This document shows, in pieces, positions 1 through 5,542 of a DNA stretch of 7,915 bases (positions are counted from its first letter, which is position 1; the number at the start of each line of letters is the position of its first letter). Origin of the DNA: Bacillota bacterium (lineage in GTDB: Bacteria > Bacillota > Clostridia > DSM-8532); NCBI GenBank assembly GCA_023459915.1, contig JAEWSN010000169.1, forward strand, positions 1 to 7,915. The letters run 5' to 3'. The position numbers and the translations under genes were made by a program. Below the pieces are notes generated by a model, which was given only the letters and a program-made list of their open reading frames with translations, ran no database searches and was not told the origin of the DNA.

Positions 1-1312
1 TGCCTATGGAGCCGCGGAGCGCATCCAGCGGGTACGTCTTGACATTCCGGCCATGCACCAGCACCTCTCCCTCGGTTACGTCGTAGAACCGGGGGATGAG
101 ATTGACCAGCGTGGACTTCCCGACCCCGGTCGCGCCCAGAATGGCCACGGTCTGGCCCGGTTCCACCGTGAAATCGATGTCCTGGAGCACTTCCTCACCC
201 GACGCTCCCGCGTATCGGAACCCGACATGACGGAATACCACCTGGCCCGGGATGGGGAAGGTATCGGCTCCAGCCTCCGAAACCGATTGTGCAGAGAGGG
301 CCGAACTTGTGTCGTTCGGTTTGGCCGGTTCGGAGATGGCCGAGCTTGTGCCGTCGATGATGTCCGGTGTTTCCGCCAGCACGGCACGGGCGCGGTCCGC
401 CGACACTTTCGCGCGGGAGAACGCCATCAGCATCATGGCCGACATGGTCAGCGCGTGCAGAATCTGGGTGATGTAATTGACCAGTGCCATGATTTGGCCC
501 ACGCGCAAGGAGCCGTCCTGCACCCGATACCCGCCAAACCACAGTACCAGCAGAATCCCGGCGTTCATCAGCAGCATCATCATGGGCATGCTGGTGCCGA
601 CGACCCGGGTGGCGCGGATGGTGGTGTCCGCCAGCTCCTGGTTCGCGCTGCCGAAACGCCGCTGCTCATGGTTCGAACGGACAAAGGCCTTCACGACACG
701 GACCGCGCTGAGGTTTTCCCGGATGACCAGGTTGAGCTTGTCGAGGCGTTCCTGCACCTTGCCGAACAGCGGGAACCCGCGCGTAATGACAAACGCAATC
801 AGCACCGCGAGAAACGGCAACACCGAAAGCGATATCAACGCCAGCGACGGGCTGATGGACACGGCCATCACAATGCCGCCGATGCACAGAATCGGCGCGC
901 GGACCAGCATGCGCAGCAGCATCATCACAATGTGCTGAAGCTGCTGCACGTCATTGGTCAACCGCGTGATGAGCGATGCCGTGGAAAATTTGTCCATGTT
1001 GTGGAACGAAAACGCCTGTACCTTTCGGTACAGATCGTCGCGCAAATCCGCGCCAAAATGCTGGCTGGTCAGTGTGGAAAACACCGTGCACCCCGCTCCG
1101 CCGATGATGCCGAGCATTGCGGCCGCCAGCATATAACCGCCTACACGGAAAATGACCGGCAGGTCGCCGTTCGCGACCCCCTCATCGATGATGCGCGCCA
1201 TGAGGCTGGGTTGCAGCAAATCGCACACCACCTCGATGATCATCAGCAGCGGCGCGGCCACCGCGTACATCCAGTAAGGCTTGACATAACTTGATAATCG
1301 GACACGCTTCAT
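1..1312 (-). CDS. ABC exporter half-transporter (permease fused to ATPase), 3' end beyond window
   Basis: The first 437 residues are visible and the gene runs off the left edge. It reads as a type I exporter: an N-terminal membrane domain (roughly residues 15-300, about six hydrophobic helices) and the start of the nucleotide-binding domain. Walker A is GATGVGKST at 393-401, and the A-loop aromatic is Y367. The Q-loop, signature LSGGQ and Walker B would lie past the edge. Exporters of this type (LmrA/BmrA-like, often encoded as two adjacent half-transporters) pump drugs, lipids or peptides outward using ATP; the substrate cannot be told here. The start ATG follows GAGGAAG at a short spacing, and an in-frame TGA lies three codons upstream, so the start is firm. 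A MarR regulator gene lies 82 bases upstream on the same strand, suggesting an inducible efflux operon. Odd: an Ala/Ser/Pro-rich linker insert at about 320-356 carries an internal 13-codon duplication. Confidence 0.93.
   Translation of the reverse strand, partial: MKRVRLSSYVKPYWMYAVAAPLLMIIEVVCDLLQPSLMARIIDEGVANGDLPVIFRVGGYMLAAAMLGIIGGAGCTVFSTLTSQHFGADLRDDLYRKVQAFSFHNMDKFSTASLITRLTNDVQQLQHIVMMLLRMLVRAPILCIGGIVMAVSISPSLALISLSVLPFLAVLIAFVITRGFPLFGKVQERLDKLNLVIRENLSAVRVVKAFVRSNHEQRRFGSANQELADTTIRATRVVGTSMPMMMLLMNAGILLVLWFGGYRVQDGSLRVGQIMALVNYITQILHALTMSAMMLMAFSRAKVSADRARAVLAETPDIIDGTSSAISEPAKPNDTSSALSAQSVSEAGADTFPIPGQVVFRHVGFRYAGASGEEVLQDIDFTVEPGQTVAILGATGVGKSTLVNLIPRFYDVTEGEVLVHGRNVKTYPLDALRGSIG
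299..354 (-). repeat. 39-bp offset duplication in the exporter linker
   Basis: Two 17-base copies (299-315 and 338-354) differ at two positions and lie exactly 39 bases apart, so the frame is kept. They encode GTSSAIS and DTSSALS in the spacer between the membrane domain and the ATPase domain. The spacer has no charged helical pattern and looks like a flexible insert. Seen directly; a recent in-frame duplication is the inferred cause. Confidence 0.7.
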
Positions 1313-1337
1313 ACTTCCTCACAATGTTACAATTCTG

Positions 1338-1358
1338 TGACAGTACCTGGTACTGTCA
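1338..1358. promoter_or_regulatory. Perfect 21-bp palindrome upstream of the exporter gene (operator candidate 1)
   Basis: A perfect inverted repeat centred on T1348 with the core GTACCTGGTAC, ending 26 bases before the exporter start codon. It shares the 14-base string GTACCTGGTACTGT with a second palindrome centred exactly 57 bases away. Position and symmetry suit a dimeric repressor; as RNA it would form a 9-bp stem with a 3-base loop, but no U-tract follows, so it is not a standard terminator. Confidence 0.65.
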
Positions 1359-1359
1359 T

Positions 1360-1371
1360 TTAGATGTCTAA
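1360..1371. promoter_or_regulatory. MarR-type operator-like site TTAGATGTCTAA
   Basis: A 5+2+5 inverted repeat (TTAGA-TG-TCTAA) lying between the two larger palindromes. It resembles operators known for MarR-family proteins; from memory the HucR site contains TTAGATGTCTA. A related copy with one arm mismatch lies at 1954-1965, at the predicted start point of marR transcription. Having the same site before both marR and the exporter fits one regulator controlling both. Binding is inferred. Confidence 0.5.
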
Positions 1372-1393
1372 CGATTCCGAATGTTACGAATTG

Positions 1394-1416
1394 ATTACGG
1401 TACCTGGTACTGTAAT
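1394..1416. promoter_or_regulatory. 23-bp palindrome over the marR stop codon (operator candidate 2)
   Basis: An inverted repeat centred on T1405 with a single mismatched pair (1399/1411). It overlaps the last six codons and stop of marR, whose terminal residues LQYQVP are encoded inside it. An AATGTTAC block precedes the palindrome core at the same offset in both copies (1323-1330 and 1380-1387), so the whole block seems to be a 57-bp-spaced duplication. A second regulator or cooperative looping is possible. Confidence 0.6.
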
Positions 1417-1853
1417 AAATTATGTTCTATCTGGAGCAGGAACCGGCGCAGCAAGGCCCGCTCCACCTCGTCAAATCCTGAGAAGGTCAGCGCGTCCAGC
1501 CTTTGCATCTCTTTTTCTGCCTCAATACGGATATCAAGCGCCTTTTGCGTCAGGAACACGCGCTGGATCCTGTGATCGGTTTCATCCGTGCGGCGAACCA
1601 CCCAGCCATCCCGTTCCATCCGTCCCAGAGTCGAAGTGACCGTGGCCGGTGTGCGATTCATGTGCCGAGCCAATTCCGACTGGGTCTGCCCATCCTGATG
1701 CCACAGGGCAAACAACACCGGCGGCTGGCCAAACAGCAGCCCAAGCCGTTCGAACACGGCCACGGCCCGATGGTGGTGCAGGTGGCGGACCCGCGCGAAC
1801 AGGCTGTCCAGGGTTTGGGGTCTTTCCGATTCTGAGAACGCCATGCCGTCCAT
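1395..1853 (-). CDS. MarR-family transcriptional regulator
   Basis: 152 residues, a normal length for this family of dimeric winged-helix repressors, which release DNA when small phenolic or oxidising ligands bind. The helix-turn-helix runs about 57-81 (TQSELARHMNRTPATVTSTL), followed by the wing with the typical D-x-R-x-x-R-V-x-L-T signature (DHRIQRVFLT, 93-102). Flanking helices at about 12-35 and 104-148 suit the dimer interface. The ATG at 1853 follows AAGGAGAAGGAGA: the first AAGGAG is 7 bases from it, and an in-frame TGA sits just upstream. The second AAGGAG could serve the Met at codon 4. It is upstream of and co-oriented with the ABC exporter, which is its likely target. The ligand is unknown. 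Confidence 0.93.
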   Translation of the reverse strand: MDGMAFSESERPQTLDSLFARVRHLHHHRAVAVFERLGLLFGQPPVLFALWHQDGQTQSELARHMNRTPATVTSTLGRMERDGWVVRRTDETDHRIQRVFLTQKALDIRIEAEKEMQRLDALTFSGFDEVERALLRRFLLQIEHNLLQYQVP

Positions 1854-1854
1854 T

Positions 1855-1866
1855 CTCCTTCTCCTT
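1855..1866 (-). promoter_or_regulatory. Doubled Shine-Dalgarno site of marR
   Basis: On the minus strand AAGGAG occurs twice in a row just before the marR ATG. The outer copy is 7 bases from the ATG at 1853; the inner one is 10 bases from the alternative ATG at codon 4. This decides the start and could permit two starts. Confidence 0.6.
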
Positions 1867-1870
1867 CAAC

Positions 1871-1950
1871 GTCACATCAAAGGTCACATTAAACGTCACA
1901 TCAAAGGTCACTTCAAAGGTCACTTCAAGGATCACATCAAAGGTCACATT
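1871..1950. repeat. 12-bp tandem repeat, about seven units, between the marR promoter and its start
   Basis: Six complete units and one partial unit of the consensus GTCACATCAAAG, starting at 1871, 1883, 1895, 1907, 1919, 1931 and 1943. Differences are few (an A/T change in the fifth to eighth bases, one G-to-A). On the marR strand this gives a series of TGTGAC steps. The unit is a multiple of three and one reading frame is open throughout (Val-Thr-Phe-Asp/Glu/Asn), but nothing supports translation. By the predicted promoter it lies in the marR 5' untranslated region. Confidence 0.9.
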
Positions 1951-1953
1951 TAT

Positions 1954-1965
1954 TTCGATGTCTAA
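1954..1965. promoter_or_regulatory. Second MarR-operator-like site TTCGATGTCTAA
   Basis: It matches the site at 1360-1371 at 11 of 12 positions, and the match continues to 14 of 15 including flanking bases. It sits over the predicted transcription start of marR, where a bound repressor would block transcription, so autoregulation is the simplest reading. Confidence 0.45.
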
Positions 1966-1972
1966 CTATTAC

Positions 1973-2001
1973 AAGATAGCACCAAACAAGTGGAAGAACA
2001 A
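1973..2001 (-). promoter_or_regulatory. Candidate marR promoter
   Basis: Minus-strand -35 TTGTTC (2001-1996), a 17-base spacer, and -10 TATCTT (1978-1973) preceded by TGC, an extended -10 feature. The predicted start point is near 1966. The match is moderate; position and operator overlap add support. Confidence 0.45.
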
Positions 2002-2013
2002 GCCTGAAGTGTT

Positions 2014-2022
2014 TGCTATAAT
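2014..2022 (+). promoter_or_regulatory. Extended -10 promoter for the MNT-HEPN pair
   Basis: TGC-TATAAT: a consensus -10 (2017-2022) with an upstream TG. No good -35 is seen at 16-18 bases, as is usual for extended -10 promoters. Transcription would begin near 2029, only about three bases before an in-frame ATG at 2032, and the promoter is back to back with the marR promoter. Confidence 0.6.
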
Positions 2023-2027
2023 AGATA

Positions 2028-2087
2028 CCAGATGAATAGATTCCAGACGAATCGTTATCAGGTGAATGGAAATCAGGTCAACTGTTT
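2028..2087. repeat. 15-bp degenerate tandem repeat, four units
   Basis: Four consecutive 15-base units at 2028, 2043, 2058 and 2073, each built as YCAGRYSAAY plus five variable bases. Copies are diverged but in register. Read in the frame of the downstream antitoxin they give a pentapeptide pattern (Q-T/V-N). They begin at the predicted transcription start, mirroring the 12-bp array on the other side of the divergent promoters. Confidence 0.6.
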
Positions 2088-2145
2088 CTCGGTACCAGAT
2101 ACACGGTTCATGGTTCCACCGGGCGAAGCCGGAAAGGCGCAAGGA

Positions 2146-2490
2146 ATGTCACATTACCCTCTCCTCTCAATGAATGGGTTCGAGACCCCGGGTCATAAAA
2201 GGGAACGGTATCTTCGGGCCTGGAAAGAGGCCAGAAAAGCATCGGCCGTCTTGAAGGAGCGCTTTGATGTTCAAGAGGTCTTGCTTTTCGGTTCACTTCT
2301 CGACGAGGACGCTTTTGCATCGCATTCAGATATCGATTTGGCCGTGCAAAACATGCCTGTCAGTTTGTTCTATCAGGCGCACAGCCTGCTGATTGATACA
2401 ATTGAAGGTTTTGATTTTGATCTGGTCGATATGAATGCATGCAAGCCGGAAGTTCTGGAAAGCATTCTGGCAACAGGAGTCAAACTATGA
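2146..2490 (+). CDS. MNT-type nucleotidyltransferase, putative antitoxin of a MntA/HepT pair
   Basis: 114 residues from the chosen ATG. It carries the minimal nucleotidyltransferase motif G49-S50, then D62-I-D64 (SDIDLAV), and a third acidic residue at D92 in FDFDLVD, so the metal-binding triad looks complete. The loop between GS and DxD is 11 residues and lacks the usual Arg-Gly. MntA proteins of this kind inactivate the partner HEPN toxin by adding AMP to a tyrosine. The chosen start follows GGAAAGG with 8 bases of spacing. The frame stays open back to an ATG at 2032, which would be almost leaderless and would add 38 residues encoded by the 15-bp repeat; ATG 2170 is another option without a ribosome site. 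It overlaps the next gene by ATGA, implying coupled translation. Local base composition is AT-richer than neighbouring housekeeping genes. Confidence 0.85.
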   Translation: MSHYPLLSMNGFETPGHKRERYLRAWKEARKASAVLKERFDVQEVLLFGSLLDEDAFASHSDIDLAVQNMPVSLFYQAHSLLIDTIEGFDFDLVDMNACKPEVLESILATGVKL

Positions 2491-2951
2491 ATACGAAAAA
2501 TGCCGTCTTCAAGGCTCGTGTCTCAAAAGAACTTGACGAACTGAATCTTATTGTCAACAGGGCTGAATCCTCTTGGCGTTTGGCCAGACAACAAAACAAC
2601 GACCTTTTTTTGGACGCGGCTGCATTGAACTTGCACGGGTTCTATTCAGGTATTGAGAAAATCTTCGAGTACATCGCCAAAGAAATCGACAAATCCGTTC
2701 CTACCGGAAACGCTTGGCACCGGGAGTTGGTTTCTCAAATGGCAACGCCTATTGAGGGAATTCGACCTTCAGTCATCTCACAAAAAACAGAACTTTTGTT
2801 GGACGAGTTCAGAGGCTTTCGTCATGTTGTCCGTAATCTATACACTTTCAATCTTTCTCCTGAACGGCTTGAGATTCTTGTCAAACATATTTCGCCCTGT
2901 TTCTCTCAGCTGCGCGCGGAAATCATGGATTTTCTTGGACATATCGAGTAA
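2487..2951 (+). CDS. HEPN-domain (HepT-like) putative ribonuclease toxin
   Basis: 154 residues, mostly predicted helix, without a signal peptide. Residues 108-119 (FRGFRHVVRNLY) align with the HEPN motif Rx4HxY: R112, then N117 in the place of the catalytic His, then Y119. HEPN toxins cut RNA (in some systems tRNA) and are silenced by their MNT partner, which AMPylates the motif tyrosine. That tyrosine is present here. The ATG lies 7 bases after AGGAG and shares four bases with the antitoxin stop, the usual layout of the pair. Base composition is AT-rich. The Asn may mark a subfamily (my recollection is that RHVVRN forms exist among relatives) or a weakened enzyme. Family assignment is good; activity is not shown by sequence. 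Confidence 0.83.
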   Translation: MNTKNAVFKARVSKELDELNLIVNRAESSWRLARQQNNDLFLDAAALNLHGFYSGIEKIFEYIAKEIDKSVPTGNAWHRELVSQMATPIEGIRPSVISQKTELLLDEFRGFRHVVRNLYTFNLSPERLEILVKHISPCFSQLRAEIMDFLGHIE

Positions 2952-2997
2952 CCCACCCAGCCAAACAGCACTTGGCATGGTACACGTCATCCTTCTG

Positions 2998-3006
2998 TGG
3001 TATAAA
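2998..3006 (+). promoter_or_regulatory. Candidate extended -10 promoter of the MBL hydrolase gene
   Basis: TGG-TATAAA with no convincing -35 at the right distance (a TTGGCA upstream is 23 bases away, too far). A start near 3013 would leave a leader of about 97 bases that contains a stem-loop. Confidence 0.4.
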
Positions 3007-3041
3007 TCCAGCAACAAACCATTTATGCCAACCAACAATCT

Positions 3042-3077
3042 TGCGCCGTCATACACCATCGGTGTTCCAACGGCGCA
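3042..3077 (+). promoter_or_regulatory. Stem-loop in the leader of the MBL hydrolase gene
   Basis: Outer 8-bp perfect stem (TGCGCCGT/ACGGCGCA), a small internal loop, then an inner 5-bp stem (ACACC/GGTGT) capped by ATC. It ends about 20 bases before the ribosome site AAGGAGG (3098-3104). No U-run follows, so it is not an intrinsic terminator of the toxin operon; it could protect or regulate the mRNA. Confidence 0.5.
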
Positions 3078-3109
3078 CCACAAACCCCACTTCCCAGAAG
3101 GAGGCACTC

Positions 3110-4018
3110 ATGAACCAACCAACCCAACCAGTTCCAACCCCCCCAACCTCCCATTTGGAAGGCGATATGAAGATTTGGTATCTGTATCACAGCGGATATG
3201 CCATACAAACCGCCACCTGCCTGCTCATCTTCGACTATTGGAACGACGAGCCCAGCGGCGAAACGCGCGCCCTTGAAACCGGTGTGTTCGAACCGGTCAA
3301 CTGGCTGGCCGAGGTGGCCCGAACCAGCCCCGACGGCGCAGTGCCGGATGTGGTGGTCTTCGCCTCCCACAAGCACGGGGATCACTTCAACCCGCTCATT
3401 CTGGAATGGCAATACACCATTCCGAATATCCGCTATGTATTGTCAAACGACATTCCAAAACGCCACTTCGGCGGCCTCCCGCACGAGGCCATCCACGAGG
3501 CCGGTCATCCGGACGATGGTATCCAGGGCGCGCGCATCCTGCGCATGAAACCGCACGAAACACTCGCCCTGCCGTACATCGGCATGGTCATCCACACCTT
3601 CAAATCCACGGACGCAGGCGTCGCCTTCTGGGTGGAGACAAACGGCAAAACCATCTTCCACGCGGGAGATTTGAACCTCTGGTACTGGGAAGGGGAAAGC
3701 AAGAGCTGGAACAACAACATGATTGCCCGTTACTCCCATGAGATCGGCGAAATCAAGGCGTGGGCCGCGCAGCGATCCTCGCAAGCCGACAAGGGAATCG
3801 ATGTCGCTTTTCTGCCCATCGACCCACGGCTTGAAGGCCACCGTCTGGACGGCTACCGGCTGTTCATGCGCGAGCTCGCGCCAAAAGCCGCATTCCCCAT
3901 GCATTTTGGCACCCCGGACGCTTTGGCCACCCTCATGGAAGATCTGGCGGATGATCCCGCCAACTTCCGTGACAGCCTCCATTTGCCAGCCGAAAGAGGC
4001 CACAGGTTCGTCCTGTGA
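3110..4018 (+). CDS. MBL-fold (metallo-beta-lactamase superfamily) metallohydrolase
   Basis: 302 residues. Zinc-binding motif HKHGDH at 87-92 (HxHxDH), H162, D187 in HAGDLN, and H265 in MHFG give a full set of likely ligands, so it should be an active two-metal hydrolase. STDAGVAFWVE (166-176) and HAGDLN resemble a clostridial group of uncharacterised MBL proteins related to COG2220 (UlaG-like); the substrate is unknown. No signal peptide, so cytosolic. The ATG follows AAGGAGG with 5 bases of spacing, a very strong site. However, the family-typical start MKIWYLYHSGYAI begins only at Met20 (3167), and the first 19 residues are a Pro-rich tail encoded by repeated ACCAA and a run of seven C. The protein is longer than I would expect for the group, with extra residues around 45-80. 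It lies 158 bases after the toxin gene with its own candidate promoter, so no functional tie to it is evident. Confidence 0.88.
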   Translation: MNQPTQPVPTPPTSHLEGDMKIWYLYHSGYAIQTATCLLIFDYWNDEPSGETRALETGVFEPVNWLAEVARTSPDGAVPDVVVFASHKHGDHFNPLILEWQYTIPNIRYVLSNDIPKRHFGGLPHEAIHEAGHPDDGIQGARILRMKPHETLALPYIGMVIHTFKSTDAGVAFWVETNGKTIFHAGDLNLWYWEGESKSWNNNMIARYSHEIGEIKAWAAQRSSQADKGIDVAFLPIDPRLEGHRLDGYRLFMRELAPKAAFPMHFGTPDALATLMEDLADDPANFRDSLHLPAERGHRFVL

Positions 4019-4041
4019 CCTCTTTCGATCCCCATGTTTTT
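3991..4041 (+). terminator. Stem-loop over the MBL gene stop codon, possible terminator
   Basis: A 9-bp stem (CGAAAGAGG/CCTCTTTCG), one mismatch, a 6-bp stem (CACAGG/CCTGTG) and a 5-base loop, 3991-4027, with the stop TGA (4016-4018) inside the 3' arm. A run of five T comes only after 9 more bases, so it is a non-canonical terminator at best; it may instead stabilise the 3' end. It separates the convergent MBL and proA genes. Confidence 0.5.
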
Positions 4042-4084
4042 GCGACAATGGATGATGCGTCCTTGAATTTTTCAATATCGCAGG

Positions 4085-5389
4085 CTATTGCCGTTTGTCG
4101 ATAGCCCGGTGCGTGAAGGTTTTCCGCTTCTCCGCATAATCCGCGGCCACATGCCCCTGCCCGAAGAGCTTGTATTTGTAGGTGACCAGCCCTTCGAGCC
4201 CCACCGGCCCGCGCGCGTGGAGCTTGTTTGTGCTGATGCCCACCTCCGCGCCAAAGCCATACTTGAATCCGTCCGAAAAGCGGGTGGAGCAGTTCGCGAA
4301 CACATTGCCGCTGTCCACACGCTGCATGAAGCGGTCCACCGCCTCCTTGTCCTCCGACACAATCATGTCGGTGTGGCCGGAGCCATAGCGGTTGATGTGG
4401 TCGATCGCCTCATCCAGCGAATCCACGATGCGGATGGAAAGGATGTAGTCCAGATATTCCGTCTTCCAATCCTGCTCCGTGGCCGGCTTGCAGTCGATGA
4501 TGGCCTGTACGCGGTCATCGCCATACAATGCCACATCCTTCTCATCCAGCGCCTGCTTCATCATCGGCAGGAACGCCTCGGCCACCTGCGAATGGACCAG
4601 CAGCGTTTCAAGCGCGTTGCAGACGGCGACATACTGGGTCTTCGAATCGAACACCAATGGCACCGCGCGCTCGATGTTCGCCGCGGCGTCCACATACGCG
4701 TGACAGATGCCGTCGGCATGTCCCATGACCGGAATGCGGGAATGGTCCATGATATACCGCACGAACGCGTTGGAACCGCGTGGAATGATGAGATCCACGT
4801 ATTCGTCGAGCGCGAGCATGGCATTGACTTCCTCACGGCCTTCCATCAGATGGATCCAGCCCTCGGGCAACCCCGCCGCGATAGAGGCATCACGGATGAT
4901 GTCGAACAGGACCCGGTTTGTATAGGTGGCTTCCCGACCGCCTTTGAGCAGCACGGCGTTGCCGCTTTTCAGGCACAGGGTGGATATTTGAACCAATGCG
5001 TCCGGCCGGGACTCAAAAATGATGCCCATGACCCCGATGGGGCAGCTGATGCGAAAGAGCTCCAGCCCTTCGTCCAGTTCGGTGGCCATCAGCATCTTGC
5101 CAACCGGGTCTGCCAGCGACATGGTGCTGCGGACGCCTTCGACGGTTTCCTCGAGTTTGCTGCGATCGAACACAAGGCGCTTGAGCAGCGGCGCGGCGAG
5201 GTTTTCTTCCCGGCTGCGCGCCAAATCCGCCTCGTTTGCGGACAGGATGGCCTTTGCGTTGGACAGCAAACCCGCGGCGATGGCCTGCAGCGCGTTGTCC
5301 TTGACCTCTCCATCGAGCGCGGCCATGGCATAGGACGCCTGCTTGGCGGCCATCGCCCGTTGTGTGATATCCTGGGTTTCCTGATTCAT
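4085..5389 (-). CDS. proA: Glutamate-5-semialdehyde dehydrogenase (gamma-glutamyl phosphate reductase)
   Basis: ProA reduces gamma-glutamyl phosphate with NADPH to glutamate semialdehyde, the second step of proline synthesis from glutamate, in the cytosol. The chosen start gives 434 residues, close to the family's usual 415-430. Counting from this Met, the motifs are PIGVMGIIFESRPDA (117-131), GNAVLLKGG (144-152), PRGSNAF (203-209), GHADGICHAYVD, and the catalytic cysteine in AVCNALETLLVH at about C257. The C-terminal part holds STRFSDGFKYGFGAEVGIST, typical of ProA. Possible starts are GTG 5401, ATG 5398 and ATG 5389; AAAGGAG (5408-5402) is too near the first two, so 5389 was preferred. The partner kinase gene proB is not in the window. 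It is divergent from prfC, with its own promoter. Confidence 0.97.
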   Translation of the reverse strand: MNQETQDITQRAMAAKQASYAMAALDGEVKDNALQAIAAGLLSNAKAILSANEADLARSREENLAAPLLKRLVFDRSKLEETVEGVRSTMSLADPVGKMLMATELDEGLELFRISCPIGVMGIIFESRPDALVQISTLCLKSGNAVLLKGGREATYTNRVLFDIIRDASIAAGLPEGWIHLMEGREEVNAMLALDEYVDLIIPRGSNAFVRYIMDHSRIPVMGHADGICHAYVDAAANIERAVPLVFDSKTQYVAVCNALETLLVHSQVAEAFLPMMKQALDEKDVALYGDDRVQAIIDCKPATEQDWKTEYLDYILSIRIVDSLDEAIDHINRYGSGHTDMIVSEDKEAVDRFMQRVDSGNVFANCSTRFSDGFKYGFGAEVGISTNKLHARGPVGLEGLVTYKYKLFGQGHVAADYAEKRKTFTHRAIDKRQ

Positions 5390-5415
5390 CAAATGCATCA
5401 CTCCTTTTCTTCCCT

Positions 5416-5445
5416 ATTATAAACGGTTTCCTCCCAGTCTGCCAC
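5416..5445 (-). promoter_or_regulatory. proA promoter
   Basis: Consensus -10 TATAAT at 5421-5416 on the minus strand. The -35 is weak (GTGGCA at 5445-5440, 18-base spacer). The start point would be about 5409, leaving a leader of about 20 bases with AAAGGAG. Confidence 0.6.
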
Positions 5446-5467
5446 AACGGGGCGCGGCAGGTTCTGT

Positions 5468-5535
5468 GGGGTCAGACCCCTGTTGACGTAATCGGGGTCT
5501 GACTCCGGTTGACGTAATTGGGGTCAGACCCCAAT
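5468..5535. repeat. Three 26-bp-spaced GGGGTCAGACCCC palindromes with TTGACGTAAT spacers
   Basis: Palindromes at 5468-5480, 5494-5506 (two changes) and 5520-5532, exactly 26 bases apart. TTGACGTAAT sits at 5483-5492 and 5509-5518 between them. The last palindrome extends to 19 perfect bases (5517-5535). From memory, GGGGTCAGACCCC is a widespread intergenic repeat in many bacteria, sometimes near REP-associated transposases; none is visible here. It lies between the proA and prfC promoters. Confidence 0.85.
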
Positions 5536-5542
5536 CCCCCAG

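Noticed and set aside
53..1294. 413-codon open frame on the plus strand
   Set aside because: It is antisense to the ABC exporter, has His/Arg-rich low-quality sequence and no ribosome site; the minus strand carries clear exporter motifs.
1582..1947. Minus-strand frame starting with (Val-Thr-Phe-Asp)n from the 12-bp repeat
   Set aside because: It starts at GTG without a ribosome site and runs out of frame through marR into low-complexity sequence; a by-product of repeat length being a multiple of three.
1871..1950. Tandem repeat as a CRISPR array or plasmid-type iterons
   Set aside because: Units are contiguous 12-mers with no spacers and no cas genes; no rep gene or AT-rich origin features are nearby.
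1649..2035. Plus-strand frame of 128 codons across marR and the repeat
   Set aside because: Antisense to marR, no ribosome site, and no recognisable domain.
2653..3276. 207-codon plus-strand frame overlapping the HEPN and MBL genes
   Set aside because: It is out of frame with both real genes, lacks a ribosome site, and is rich in residues typical of shifted reading.
4088..5422. 444-codon open frame on the plus strand
   Set aside because: Exact antisense shadow of proA, caused by GC-rich codon use.
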